The notes: generated from the sequence alone by a model not told the origin. A stretch of DNA of 64,000 bases from Dioscorea cayenensis subsp. rotundata (GCF_009730915.1 NC_052490.1:32736625-32800624), one strand, 5' to 3'; positions 15,909 through 28,645 are shown, counted from the first letter of the stretch. Translations and numbers: made by a program.

Positions 15909-18469
15909 AATAATATTGATTAACAGTATTGGATCTGAGTATACAGTGCATGAACAATACATGACCAGAGCTCCAAAAGGAAGGATTCAAACTCTTACTC
16001 TCCCCTTAGTATTTTTGTGCCATACTATTGAGTTATCCAATAGTTGACTATTCTGATAATTTTTTATTTTAAACTTTAACTATCTTGTAATAAAATAAAA
16101 TAACCAAATAAAGATAAATAAATATTATATATATATTTACCAAACCTAACACATCAAGTAAAACCAAAACAAGGTGTCTAGAAGATCAAAAGAATCACTG
16201 GTGATGAGTATTGCCAGGTTTAGCACCGTCATCACAATCCAGAAAGAAATAACTTTAAAATAAACTTGAAAAACAAGAAATGTGACTAAGAAACAAAATA
16301 TATAGATTAAGTTGAACTAATTTTAATATATGATAACCTAATTGCATACCTCATCAATTGAAAACAAAGAAGACTAAAAAGAGTCTCATATCATCATCTC
16401 TTCTAGCAATCTGATGTTCTTCAAACAAGAAGACATGAAACAAATAAATCTAACTTCCAGAACAACAGCAACTAAATTAGATCCTGTAAACAAGTTCAAA
16501 GATTTCATGTCGTTTTCAGATAAGGAATTTATAGCACAAAATTCTTGAAGAATTTCTAGATGTCCAGAAACATTTTAAGCCGTGGGACCGATACAGCAGT
16601 TAACATCAAGGAAGAAATTTTCATACAATATACCGACATGATATAACTCAGATGACAAGAAACAATAATAAAATTATAATGTGGAAGCTTCGACGATTGA
16701 AAAAAAGGTCCAATGAAATCATTTAATATCATGAAATGAGACTGCAGATAAAAAAAAATCCATATAAGAGATCATGACGATTCTGCTGATATCGGTTAAG
16801 TTTGTAGAAAATTCAAAGAAAATTCAAATAGGGTTCAAGTGTCTACATATTAAAACACCAAACAAATTACAAGTAACTAAACACAGACAATTATTCATAA
16901 ACTCTTGCAAATGCATATGATACTAAATAATTCCAAAGGTTGGTCTGAAGTTTCAAGTCCAGCTAATGTTTATGAATGACAAACTAATTAAGATCACATG
17001 TAAGTCACAATCACAATAAAAGCAAATGATATCAATTGACATGATATTGGGCTTTCCATAATAAATGATAACCTAATACTTTTCTCTTTCTTGTGGTATC
17101 TCAACATTCTATGAGGAACTTTTAAGTTTAACCTAAACGTTTATTAGAAACACACCAAACATAAACATACATGGTGCTGAAAGAATACTAATACTTGCTA
17201 AGAAATACTAAATCATAAATGAAGGCAAAAATCATACATTTAAGTAAAAAATACATCTCACTTAAATGTGGTATTTCACTATTTCTAAAAAAGAAACCTA
17301 TAGTCCATTAAAGCTATATCCAAGCCAGTATAAGTTTTTGGCTATGACACAAAGAGATACAACTTCAACCTATAATGCTAAATCTAACAGCAGATACTAA
17401 TAGTGGATACCATATATGTTCCAATCATCTCTTAATTCTGATCTCAGGATTGACTGGAATACAGTACATGGCTTCAACAGTGGTCTCCCAAAATAGCAAA
17501 ACATGGATTTAAGGACACAAGAACAAATGATATGATAACTTTTGAAGCACAACTTGACCATCAAATTAACAAAAGCTCTCTACATAAGAACTCGCAAATG
17601 ATATATGTAAAATACAACACGGCCCAGTCAAAGACGGGGTCTGCTTTGCAATTCAAGAGCTGGATCTCTCTCCTATTTCATTGTTCATGGATCGACCTTT
17701 ATACTAATGGAGACCTAATTATTCCTTGAAATAGTCAAATGATAACTAAAAAAGAAACCTTTCAATTAAACTGAAAACAGAATCACACAAAAACACACAT
17801 TCAAATAACTTCACGTGTAAACTCTCATTAGAGACAGTAGAATGGTAAAACCATAGGAATAATGTTCAGAATTTTAAGATATGTTGGACATCTGAAGGCA
17901 AGAAAACACACCAAAATCAATATTTCCATTAAAAAATTACAAAAATGGAGGCTGATATTGCAATGATCAACAATAAATAACAACAGTATTAAACCAAAAC
18001 AAAGCATATTCTTCATGGCCTCTATAAATAAAACCTTGTACAACCTTTATTAGGGTGGCTGGTTGTTGCTGTAGGAGTTGTACATTTGAGCTCCAGTGAA
18101 GCGATTATTACAAACAAGTTGCCAGTTAAATTTTACAACAGAATCATGGATGACAGCAATACAGAACAAGAAAAAACACTTGAATATGTATGGTTTATAC
18201 AAGGGAATTAGGTTGTATTACTGTTGTCTAAGGTAATGCACATTTTGAACGGAGAAGAAACTCTAGACATACAAACTTTGAGCAAGCCAAGAAGAATCAA
18301 TGAGGTGTATTCTAAGGGTCATGTTCCTGAAAGGAACAGCGGTAGGAGAGATTTCTTTATAAGGGACCATTATCAACTTCACCTTTGAACCCTTCATGCT
18401 CACAGCTTGCAAAGAAAGATATGAGAGATTCCACGAGACAGTGATAAGGCTTGCCACCTATTAGATTTC
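15909..18469. other. Intergenic / RopGEF upstream and DUF688 3' region
   Basis: Mostly AT-rich with no supported gene. A GC-richer patch near 17625-17710 (cacggcccagtcaaagacgg) stands out and is unexplained. Bases from about 18050 to 18469 lie directly downstream of the DUF688 stop and are probably its 3' UTR. Confidence 0.5.
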
Positions 18470-20708
18470 TCATTGTGGGGATACTGGCTTTGTCAGAACC
18501 TGAAAAGTTGGAAACGCATAAATGTTACACAATTTCCAGACACTGTCCTTCGATTATTAATACAACTTAAAGCATTCTCACATAAGCTACAATGATAAAT
18601 AACTGATTACCTCTGCAAATCGTATCTGACGATGTTGTTTGACAGATTTAACTTTAGTTTCTGGCCTCACATCAGCAGAGGATCCTCGCAAAGGCTGTTT
18701 TCTTGGCTGGACTTGAATGCCTAGAAGTGACTGTGGAGGGGGATTTTTGTATGACACAGATGGCAATGTGCGCAAAAGCCATGACTCAGAAGGTGACTTT
18801 GGTAAGGGAGGAGGAAGCAGAGACTGCAAAGGATTGCCATTATTCTTAGCATGCATAGCTGCTTCCAAAGCAAGTGGAACATCCACGTCTTCAGAGCCTT
18901 TAATCTCCTTATTACAACTAAAATCCAAGTGATCCGGATTCTCAGTGCAAATGGGGAATTCCATTTCAACAGCCCCAGCTGCTTTGTCTTGCAATTCATC
19001 TGGCCTAAAGGATTCTAAAGGAATAATTTCATCCAGCCTCCTACTTCCTGTTCCAGCCTCCGACCCCTTGTCATCAGAAGGAACAACACCTCGCACATCA
19101 GCCATGGTACCTACAGAACTGGATTTTGAATGTGAAGTTTCTGGCACATACACCGAATCTACATAAAGTGTTTTTTCAATTGCAGGGCTCATGGAACCGG
19201 AACCCTTTGTGCTGCTATCATGGGGAGTCATTTCCCAATAATGATCTCCATCTTTCTCAAATGACTCCATACTATTACCCTTGGAACTCTTCCTTTCTCT
19301 TGTAGGAACTCCAAGAAAACCTTTGCCCTCATGAAACGGCGATGAAGGGGCCTCATTCCTGTAAGGCGAGATTCCATCCACGCCAGAACGCCGATACGGA
19401 GATGAACCATCTGGTGAATCACTCCAGTTTGTCAGCTGGTTTGATTCACTAGTCAGTTTACTCTCATTTTCTAACTGAAATCTATTCACATGGCCTAACT
19501 TATGCCTATATACTGCTTCCCATGAGAACTGAAAATTTAAAACCACGCCAAACAATCATCACCTACTCAATAACAAGCAGAACAACAAAACAAACGGGGA
19601 AAAAAGATAGATTAAAGATGCAATTCACCTCATCTCCAGCTTGGCCAAGAGAAGCAGCATTGCCCAAGTTCCTGTTCTGCTGCCCATTAACTCTTTGACT
19701 TCGCGGAGGCGGCAACCGACCTCGGACCTTCATCCCCGGGACTGGATTTATTAGGAAACAGCTGCTCTTCATACAAAATTTAGGAAGCAATCCGCAAGCC
19801 TTTGACAAATCACCACCATAATCCTCTTCTGCATCACCATCATCATCATCATCATCATCATCATCTTCCTCTTCTACTGCCAAGCCACCACCTTGTTGCT
19901 CATGAGCATACTGAAGCCCATAATTAGCCCTGCCCTGATAAGTAAGCGGCAATGGCCGTCGCGACTCCCCGTTCTTCCCATTCTCAGCTCTCCCCGCCAT
20001 TCTCACAGTTTCACGAACCTGCGCCGCCGGCTTCCGCGAACCACACTGAGGCGAGCTAGAAGCCATTGCTTGCGCAGCTGGCAAGAATCTCCCCATCATG
20101 AAATCCCGCACCTGGGGGTCCGTCGAGAACAAACCAGAATGTGGCAGTCCGGCATCGGCACCGCCAGTGAGCCCACTAACGCTGCAGTTCATGTAGAACG
20201 ACTCAGTGCGGGACAGCGTATCAAACGCATCCAAGAACGCATCATCCTCCTCCTCATACCCACCAGGCTTCGCCGGAACCACTCTCTTCTCTTCCCTCCT
20301 CTCTTCCCTCTTCTCCTCGTCCTCCTCCTTCTTCTTCTCCACCTTCACCTCCTCCATCCCAACAACATCACCACCACTCACAGCCGAGCTCACCGACGCC
20401 ACCGTCCAGCTCGATTCCGTACCATTCTCAAGGTTCTCATACAAGATCCGGCCAGGCGGGGGCTTAGGGCGGGTACGAACGGAGACAGGCAAAGGACCAT
20501 CCTTTGGGCGGCCTGGGGTCTGCTCCCAAACAAAGGGGACAATCCCGGGGCGGGCGACGGGGCCAGACTTGAGGTCAGCCTTGTAGAAAGGCAACGAGAC
20601 CCTCCTCTCCGCTTCCGGCCGTTTCACACCGGCCGGCGGCCGAGCAGGGGAGCTAAATCGCCGGACGGAGAGCAACGGCGCATCGAAGTCGAGGCGTTTG
20701 TCCTCCAT
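18470..20708 (-). CDS. DUF688 family protein
   Basis: Three exons: 20708-19629, 19528-18611 and 18499-18470, in phase, coding about 675 residues. The start MEDKRLDFDAPLLSVRRFSS is the usual DUF688 start, and an in-frame ATG at 20849 would only add an atypical leader. Recognisable family pieces are PGIVPFVWEQTPGRPKDGP near residue 60, a middle segment with LSRTESFYMNCSVSGL, WEAVYRHKLG at the start of exon 2, and a C-terminal RQIRFAEVL-type box split across introns 2 and 3. An acidic tract with nine Asp in a row (near 19840-19866) and a Glu/Lys-rich stretch sit in exon 1. The family's molecular function is unknown to me. Exon 3 codes only VLTKPVSPQ and stop; its phase and acceptor are good. Confidence 0.85.
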
Positions 20709-22708
20709 CCACGCATGGATCCCCAAATCCCAATGAATTCTAGGGTTTTTATCAAAGAGCGCAAGGAGAGAAGAGAAGCAAAGGGGGGATTTCTCTTTTT
20801 CAATGCCGTGGGTTTGAGATCTCGTGCTGGAAATTGAAAATGAAAACAAGGAAAAGGAAAACCTTTTTTCCTTATTTTTATGGAAGTGGAGAAGAATCGG
20901 ATTCAGTGTGGAAGTGTAGGGAAGTGTAGGGAAGTAAAGGAAGTGGCTGCTTCAAGTCAGCCCAGTCAATGAGTTGGTTTATTTATTTATTTATTTATTT
21001 TTTTAATAGAATGATTAGACAAGCACTAGTTTGGTAAATACCCACGAATGAAGTTTTTAGTCAAAACAACGCACTTAAACCCAAAATGTATTATTCAACG
21101 AACAATCTTCAATAAAATCTATCTTTTTTTAAATAAAAAAAATTCAAAATTTGCACATATATCCTTTTAAAAATTCACAATGCAATGTGGTTAAATATTT
21201 ATATCTTATAACTCATGTGATTGATTAGAATATTATGTAAATATTATTGAATGGTTTAAATCAAAATACTATATAACTGTTTATTAAAAATATTTATTTA
21301 TAATCATTGGAATATGATTTAATGACAATTATTTATGTAGGTACTGTGTAAATATTGTGTATGATTAATATATAATATTGTTTTATATTGTTTAATATTG
21401 TTTATGAATGAATCATAACTTTTAAATACTAATCCAATGGTTATTTTGGACGTATCTAAATTTCTAATTTAACAACATGATAACTTTTCTCTCTCTATAT
21501 ATATGTATATATATATATAATGGTACAAATTTAGTGGGGCTTAGCAAATGATACAAATTTAACTATTATTAGATTGCAAAAATCTCTATTAAAAAAATTT
21601 TACAAACACTCATTAATCTCTCCTAGGATTAATCTAGCGTTTATAAGTTATAGGATACAATTGGTCAAAAACTAGAAAAATATAACAGTATTATTGTTTA
21701 TATGAATTTTAGCAATATATGTGAGTTTTTTCTTTAGTTTTTGGTTTAAAATGGTCAATGAGTCATGAACTCTAATTCTGAATTAGGCTTTAAATTTTAT
21801 TTAATACTAGAAAGTATAATTTTTAAAAAAATCAGATTTTGACTAGGTCAAAGAAAAGCGTTTTCAAGTCAAATATAAATGAATTCGCATTAATCATACA
21901 AAAACATCTGAGCACTAGTGGCCTTTTTGGTTGCATAATTGCATTATTACAGCCTGTGGTATGGGGCCTCATCCAGTTCATTAAACCAAATGTTTATTAT
22001 GAATACATTCATACTTAACACAACCATGCATCATACATTAATTGTTAAACTAATATTATTTGCAAATAAAAACTAATACCCAAAGAATTTGATATAATGT
22101 TATTATTGCATAACATAAGCCTAGAAATACGAAGCAAATAAATTAGTCTCATGAATTATTGCATGTATAAATTTAATAAAACATTTTTTTACTTACCCCT
22201 TCATTGATGTTTCACTTCTATACCAAAAATTAACCATATAAATTCTTTTTAAAAATCCCCATCATATAAATGCAATTCTAGAAAATATATTAAAAAAAAT
22301 GTTGATAGTTGAAATCGCTATTTCAGATGAAGGTTTTTTTTTTTAATTATAACTGTTAATAAATATATATCATTTAAGGGTTTGTAAAAGAACATATACA
22401 TATTGAGATGTAACAGTTATGATGGCTCATTTATCTTGTAAAAACTTATTAATTTGTGCAGCTGGTAGCCTGGCACATCAAGCAATAAAATATCCGTCAT
22501 GCCGACCCAAAAAAATTATAAAAATCATCTCAAGCTAATAAATCTCTTTGTCATATAATATAGTAGGTGGATGAATACTATTACTATGTTGTAGTAGTAT
22601 GGCACAAGTTTTTAACTTTGCACCTGCCCACTTTTTGGGAATAATAGACCACCTGCCCACTTTGTGCTACGCCCTCTATTGCAGATGAAGGTGATATAAT
22701 TTTGAATA

Positions 22709-22743
<35 letters not shown>

Positions 22744-23976
22744 TATCCAAAAAGGAGTTGAAATATTTATTTATATATTAAAAAGCAGCAATCTAGTCGT
22801 ACCATCCTGGACTAGTAGGACCTGATACAACATGGGCCCGGCCTAGCAAGGACATGGTACTAAAGTGGCAGCCCAAAGCCATGTTGGACAAGAAGTTATG
22901 GTCCAGCCCGGACTAGCACACTCATAACTAGGCCCACAAAGTTTTTACAACGAAGACAACTCCATAATAACCCATTATTAAATAGATTTTAATTAAATAT
23001 GTGTAAATATTTCTAAAATTAATACTATTTATTGCAAAAGTAAGATTAGTTTTCGTTTTACCCTTGAAGATACATGATAACTTAATAATAGTTTTTCAGA
23101 AATACTTCGAAAATTTCTATGTTTATTATTTAGATTTCTTTTTGAAATTTTATTATTTATTATTTCTATTTAAAATAAAAATTAAAAACTAAATAGCCCT
23201 TCCATTTTGCTTGTCATTTCTTATTGTGTAAAGTTCGGAAAGATTGTTACTAAATTTAACATTATATAAATAGAAATAAAAATAATTTTTGTTATTGAAA
23301 TTTTAATTTTGCTTGTTGAACCCTATATGCTTCAGATTGCAATTTTTGAGTGATCAATGTATCGAAAAAAAAAAAAAGAAATTATCAGAGATTTAGCTAT
23401 TTGAGTTATAAATTAAAAAATAATTGTCATATGACTATTTTTAATATGGTTGCTTGGTTTAACCACCAAGCTTGGTTTCTTTATTTGTTGGCGTTGGTGA
23501 TATTTGGACTCTTTTTAATATTAAATTAAGTTGTGATTAAAAAAAATCACTGATATTTATTATGGTTATCGTTGGATAAAACTACAAATCATTTTCAAGA
23601 AAATGATAATATTTAAAAAAAATTAAGAACAAAAATTGACAATGATAGAGTGAATTATTTCTCAATAAATTATAGTTTATATATTTTTATTAAAAAAATG
23701 ATAAGATGATGATGGATAACTTTAATAGATCAGTGAAAGTCAAATAATTTTTTATGAACATTTAGAAAAAAAATCTGAGGTGATAAAGAAATTTGGTTTC
23801 TTTTATTTACATGCCTTCATGATATTTAAACAATTTTGGCAAAAATGAGATTAAAGTTTTTTTTTTTTGTTTTTGTCAAAATACATCAAATACATGAATT
23901 GTTTGAGTGAAAAATATATAAACCATGTTCACTAAACAAAATAACAAAATACATTCCCCGAATGAAAGCAAAGAGA
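20709..23976. other. Intergenic, AT-rich
   Basis: No gene seen. Immediately upstream of DUF688 is a (TTTA)n run near 20976-21000. An (AT)n tract lies at about 22708-22741. A GC-richer patch at about 22795-22935 contains two related motifs, cctggactag and cccggactag, and looks like a transposon fragment without recognisable ends. Confidence 0.55.
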
Positions 23977-23978
23977 TA

Positions 23979-24011
23979 TTCCTTCCGTTTCAAAATACAT
24001 GTCGTTTTAAG
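23979..24011. mobile_element. Stowaway-like MITE end (fragment)
   Basis: ttccttccgtttcaaaatac followed by atgtcgttttaag closely resembles the CTCCCTCCGT...CAAAATA...GTCGTTTTA terminal repeat of Stowaway (Tc1/mariner) MITEs, and it directly follows the dinucleotide TA-TT. No matching opposite end was found downstream, so this is probably a truncated copy. Confidence 0.5.
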
Positions 24012-24095
24012 AAAAAAAAAAATTTATTCCAATTACAATATCAAGACAATATTTATTTTTTTTCTAATTTTACCCATCTTTAATTTCTTAAATTA

Positions 24096-24285
24096 TATAA
24101 ATGAAAAAAAGTAATATTTATAAAAATCACAACATCAACCCTAATTCTCTTTTGGTTAGGTTCACAGCAACACTAATTCTCTTTTGGTTATATAAATGAA
24201 GAGAGTAATATTTATAAAAATCACATCAGCAACATTAATTCTCTTTTGTTTAGGTTCACAGCAACACTAATTCTCTTTTGATTAA
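24096..24285. repeat. 95-bp tandem duplication
   Basis: tataaatga...gtaatatttataaaaatcac at 24096 is repeated from 24191, and the match runs on through ggttcacagcaacactaatt and ctcttttggtta/gatta. The copies abut with a 95-base period and differ at a handful of positions, so the duplication is fairly recent. Confidence 0.85.
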
Positions 24286-25328
24286 CTTAGGGGGGCCCAA
24301 AAACATAGGATCTTATATGGTAGTACCGATCACCAACTAGGTAGATCCCAATGAATTGGCCATCTCTCAAATATCGCTTTCTCCATTTGCTCTAGGCCTT
24401 GAGAACTCTAAGCAATGTCTATTAAGTGCAGGAGAACAGTAAGTTATATATATTGATTTTTCTTCATGGTTTTTTTTTTTGTTTTTTGTTAAAAGATCTA
24501 TCTTCATGTTAAACCATTTCAATTTGTAACATATATACTATGATCTTCAATTTTTGTTTGTTTTTATATATATAAAAAAACCTCATTCCTTAACTTGATG
24601 ATTTTCTGCAATTTTAAAATGCTAATGGCAATGATCATGCTAAATTTCTTGCCAATATGTTCATCAGGTTGATTAACTTTCAGTAATAATGATCACTGAT
24701 TTCATGTTAATCTCTGCATAGTATTCATCTTCATCGGTTGGAGTGTATTTTTTGTCAGTAAAATGAAATCATTCAGCTTGAACTTACTATGCTCCAAGTC
24801 CATTGCAACATTATGTGCTTTTACACAGTATTGATACACAGGATGAGAAATGGGTGTCATGTCTTTACAATGTAACAAGTATTATGCAAAATTCAAAAGG
24901 TTTTCAAAACATAAGTTTTCCTTATGACATGCGCTTGTTATGTATTCATTGTTGCAGATAAATTGACATGGAGAGAATACACAACAAGTCTTCTTGGTAA
25001 ACTGATAACTGCTAAAATATCTCATCAAACCTCATACTGAAACATATGATTGTTCAAACATGCCATATGATGATATATCAGATGAAACAAAGCTGTTGTA
25101 GTAACATGAGAAACACTAATCCCCCTCAAGGAATTATTTTCCATTCAAAAGCAATCCGCATACACAACTCCATTTATTCTTATTCTGAAGTAACACTAAC
25201 ATGCTTCTCTGCATTAACCTGAAAAACTAGAGAAGTTTGAAATACAGACACATTATACATGATCTGGATTCTTGTTGCTCCAACAGAAATTAATCATAGA
25301 AAGCCACTTAATTCATCCTCAGTCAGAG
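24286..25328. other. Intergenic, downstream of MAX2
   Basis: No coding region is supported. Part of 25050-25328 is likely the 3' UTR of the MAX2 gene. The piece 24300-24430 is GC-richer than its surroundings and ends in a GT-AG-like donor (gaacagtaagtt), but no exon partner was recognised. Confidence 0.45.
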
Positions 25329-27419
25329 TCAGTCAGGAATGTATCTTTCATTCAATGCAGCCTTAAAACGGCTACATGAATCTACTCTCATCTCCGTGCT
25401 CATGTCATTCTCCGGTGCCGGATAATAGTCCTCCCTCAGCTGCACATCACGAAGGTTTGGCATCTGCAGAAAGAACCCCATGAAGTGTTCATGTGCAGTC
25501 CCATGTATGAAAAGCTTCCTCAAAGTAGTACACCCTTGAAGCAAGCCGGCAGCCGGCAATGACAGAGTTCTCTGGTTCACATCCTTGTCCTGTGGAGGCC
25601 AGTAATTGAGTTCATACAAGTTCAAGGCACCAATACCATGAAGATAAAACCTCTCCCACCAGCTCAAATCCATTTGGCCCGACGGAGCTGTTAGAGCATA
25701 ACCTATAGCTTCTCCGCAATCGAGCTTCATCTTAGAGAGCTTAGGATATCTAACTAGACTATTAAGACCGAACTCTCTCTGAGCCGGCATCGGGCAAAGC
25801 CGGCAATCACCTTCTACTTTGATACACATCTCCTCCAATTCCGGACAAAACTCCATCCCTGCTTCTGCTAAAGGAGTTAGAATTTCTCCGGCTGGAAACC
25901 ATAATGACAAGTACTTTAGTCTTCTCCAAGTCTTGAGCCAGAATTCATCATCCTCAATTTCAACTGAGCACTTGCACTTCTTTTTTTTCGATTCAATAGG
26001 AGTCTCCAAGTCATCATCATCATCTTCTTCTTCTTCTTCTTGTTGACTGGTGTCACCACCATCAACGTCTTGTTTACCGGGGGACAGAACCCACCGGCTG
26101 CAGTCAATGTGAAGGTGTTCAATTCTATCTCGAATTGGCTCGAGAGCGCGAAGAACACTAGCGACATCAAACTGGGGACAACCGGAGATCCTCACTTGGA
26201 CCAGGCTCATTCTCAACAAAGCAGACAACTTCTTGATCCCAATCTCAGTGACATTCCGACAAGCATGGATCTCAAACTTGGATAATCTCCGGCAACCCCG
26301 AGCAATAGTGCTAAGACTAGCATCAGAGAGATCAGCTGAGTTGCTAATGCACAAAGATTTCAGACCACCGCAAACCGACACGCCGTCCAAGTGCAGTCCA
26401 GCAGCTCTGCAAACAGAGTGGAACATCCCCAACTTCAAAGATTTGATCTTGGGGCACTTATAGCACAGCTCTTCAAATGCCGGCCCTGAATCTCTAACAT
26501 TCTGGGAGAGATCCAAAGCGAGATCTTCAAGCAACGGCAGGGCGGTGAACAACCTCCCCAAACCATCACAAGTGATCCTCGCGTCCTCTGGAGCGAAACC
26601 CTCGGAATCGAGATTGATAACCGGAGCAGTGGCAGGAGAAAAAGCGGCGGGGTCAACGAGGTGTAGGAGTTTGAGACGGGAGCAATTGGTGGCAAGAGAG
26701 AGGAGAGTCTCATCGCCGACAAAGTCGATGTATCTCGGGTTGAACACACAAGGGGCAAGGAATTCACGGAGATTAGGGCAAGATAAAGATATAGAAAGCA
26801 ACTCGGCAGCGCGGTACCCGTCGGAGGAGGCAGCGGAGAGGAGATTGAGATGAATCAACGAAGCAGCGGCAACAGGGTAAGCTTGGAGAGCAGCAGGGAT
26901 GTCTTCAATCCAACAATAGAACTGGGAAAGGTCGAGAGAGTGAAGACCAGGGCAAGAGGAAAGAAGCGGGGTGAGATCCCCGCCGTGAGGGAGATGAGGG
27001 CGCTGATGCCAGCGAACGAGACGAACAGCGCGGAGCTGAGTAGCCCATTGCGGAGCCAAGGCCTCAACAGCAGAAGGGGTGCGGGCGTAGAGAGTGAGAG
27101 AGTTGAGATTAGGGAAGGCTTGACGGAGGCGGAGGGCGACGAGAGAGAGGTCAGGGGATGGAGGGTGACCCCAAGGGTAGAGCAAAGAGAGGTCTAAGTG
27201 GGTAACGGCGGAGAAGGAGGTGGGAAGGAGGAAGAGGTGAGGAGAGTAGCCTCGGAGAGAGAGGGAGGTGCGAGTGGAGCGCTCGAGAGAAAACCATTTG
27301 TGGCAAACGAGGGACATGGAATTGCGAGACCGGAGGTGGAGAACCAGAGAGAAGATGTTGGTGAGGACGGCGTCCGGCAAGTCGTGGAGGTGGGTGGTGG
27401 CGGCGATGGCCGGAGGCAT
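25329..27419 (-). CDS. MAX2: F-box/LRR protein MAX2 / D3, strigolactone and karrikin signalling
   Basis: MAX2/D3 is the F-box subunit of an SCF ubiquitin ligase. With D14 or KAI2 it marks D53/SMXL repressors for destruction in the nucleus. It is one uninterrupted exon of 696 residues (Arabidopsis MAX2 is about 693). The F-box is near residues 10-50 (LHDLPDAVLTNIFSLV, ERSTRTSLSLRG), followed by LRR segments such as HLDLSLLYPWG and VGDETLLSLATNCSRLKLLH. The family's acidic insertion is near residues 450-490. The C-terminus is nearly invariant (WPPQDKDVNQRTLSLPAAGL; LFIHGTAHEHFMGFF; LREDYYPAPENDMSTEMRV). It ends in Asp, as known for the C-terminal switch helix. An in-frame ATG at 27551 would add 44 Pro/Ser-rich residues; 27419 is preferred on length. 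Confidence 0.96.
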   Translation of the reverse strand: MPPAIAATTHLHDLPDAVLTNIFSLVLHLRSRNSMSLVCHKWFSLERSTRTSLSLRGYSPHLFLLPTSFSAVTHLDLSLLYPWGHPPSPDLSLVALRLRQAFPNLNSLTLYARTPSAVEALAPQWATQLRAVRLVRWHQRPHLPHGGDLTPLLSSCPGLHSLDLSQFYCWIEDIPAALQAYPVAAASLIHLNLLSAASSDGYRAAELLSISLSCPNLREFLAPCVFNPRYIDFVGDETLLSLATNCSRLKLLHLVDPAAFSPATAPVINLDSEGFAPEDARITCDGLGRLFTALPLLEDLALDLSQNVRDSGPAFEELCYKCPKIKSLKLGMFHSVCRAAGLHLDGVSVCGGLKSLCISNSADLSDASLSTIARGCRRLSKFEIHACRNVTEIGIKKLSALLRMSLVQVRISGCPQFDVASVLRALEPIRDRIEHLHIDCSRWVLSPGKQDVDGGDTSQQEEEEEDDDDDLETPIESKKKKCKCSVEIEDDEFWLKTWRRLKYLSLWFPAGEILTPLAEAGMEFCPELEEMCIKVEGDCRLCPMPAQREFGLNSLVRYPKLSKMKLDCGEAIGYALTAPSGQMDLSWWERFYLHGIGALNLYELNYWPPQDKDVNQRTLSLPAAGLLQGCTTLRKLFIHGTAHEHFMGFFLQMPNLRDVQLREDYYPAPENDMSTEMRVDSCSRFKAALNERYIPD

Positions 27420-27860
27420 GTTGGGCAGTGGTGGTGGATCATGGAAGTGGGGAAGGAGATCGAAGGGAGAAGGAGGTTCAGAGGATGAAGATGGAGAAGG
27501 AGTAGGGGTAGGAATGTAATTAAATGAAAGAAGGAGGGGTATGGATGTCATTGTGGTTTGACATTTTTATTGGTGTTTGTTGGATGAGATCATGGAGTTT
27601 TGGATCATGGGATTTCATGCACGTGGCTGGTTATCTTCGATTCTTCGATCAATATTACTACTGTTTATATGTCAATTGATTCGTAATTTTTGTTACAAAG
27701 GGTAATACCAGTAGATTTTTTATTCTAATTTCACTAATTTGGGTTATGCCAACAACTTCTTCTTTTACCATCACCGGGTTAGACACCGATGTGTTAGGAT
27801 AGTTACTTCACGTCTAAATAATATAATAATAATATTATAAAAAAATAATTCAGTAGATTT
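27420..27860. other. MAX2 upstream region
   Basis: The frame stays open to an upstream ATG at 27551 (see MAX2). Beyond that nothing is recognised; this is presumed promoter. Confidence 0.5.
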
Positions 27861-28069
27861 GGTTTTGTGGTAATTATTGTGGAGCTAAAATGCGGCTCAT
27901 TCTTAGTAATGAGTTTTTAAATTTTATTATTTAATAATAATGAATTAATAATTATTTTAAATAATTATTATCTTTTTTTTCTTCTAATATTTAAAAAATT
28001 GAGGTAATCTAACGGGTGAAGATAAGTCACATCTTAATTCAGTCATAATTATCAGTTTATCACATAACC
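27861..28069. mobile_element. 209-bp MITE, copy 2 (inverted relative to copy 1)
   Basis: Right end read in reverse: GGTTATGTGATAAACTGATA, then AAGATGTGACTTATCTTCAC and CCGTTAGATTACCTCAATT. This matches the left half of the element at 6716-6924. The left end (GGTTTTGTGGTAATTATTG...GCGGCTCATT) matches the other terminal repeat. The core length is the same 209 bases. No coding capacity and no clear target duplication. Confidence 0.7.
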
Positions 28070-28645
28070 GGGTCCGTGGGATACCTCTCACGTGATTGTA
28101 ATACTTGTTTATCTATATTTGGTTAAAAAATAAAAAATAAACAAATTTGGGCTATATCAATATTGGTACAGTCTAATAATAAGATGTCGGAGTCTCATGT
28201 GAGAGTTCAGAGGTCATACTCTTTATTATATGCATAAAGAGTAACATAAATAATAATTTGTTTATCTTGGAAAAAATAAACAATGATTTATGTAGTTAGG
28301 ATTGAAAATTTAAAATAAATAATCATATGAATTTTTTATCAACTTAAATAAATAATATATTATCTTTGTTAAATAAAAACAGTAAAAAAACAAGCATAGT
28401 ATCAGCATCCGCCAATAGTAAATAATAAAATAAACTTTATTATTTAAAATGTTTGTTCTTAAAAAAAACCGTCTAAACAGTAATTTTATAACTATGCAAA
28501 TGGATAGGGCTAGAGGTTAAAAAAAAAATTGTACTTTATTTGTTAGAAAAAATATTAAAAGTGGTCTTTTTTTTTTTTCTGATTGTGTTATATCCTCTAA
28601 TGGTAAAAGTGAAGTGTAGAAATACCATTTCAGGAATTAGAGAGA
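28070..28645. other. Intergenic, AT-rich
   Basis: Nothing recognised. Confidence 0.5.

Noticed and set aside
14860-16047. Long open frames across the first N run on both strands
   Set aside because: They consist almost wholly of unknown bases; the gap creates them.
19893-20837. 314-codon plus-strand open frame opposite the DUF688 exon 1
   Set aside because: It is antisense to a well-supported coding exon, Arg/His/Leu-rich as expected for a GC-rich shadow frame, and matches no family.
26040-27519. Several open frames on both strands inside MAX2
   Set aside because: All overlap the conserved MAX2 frame and have the biased composition of shadow frames.
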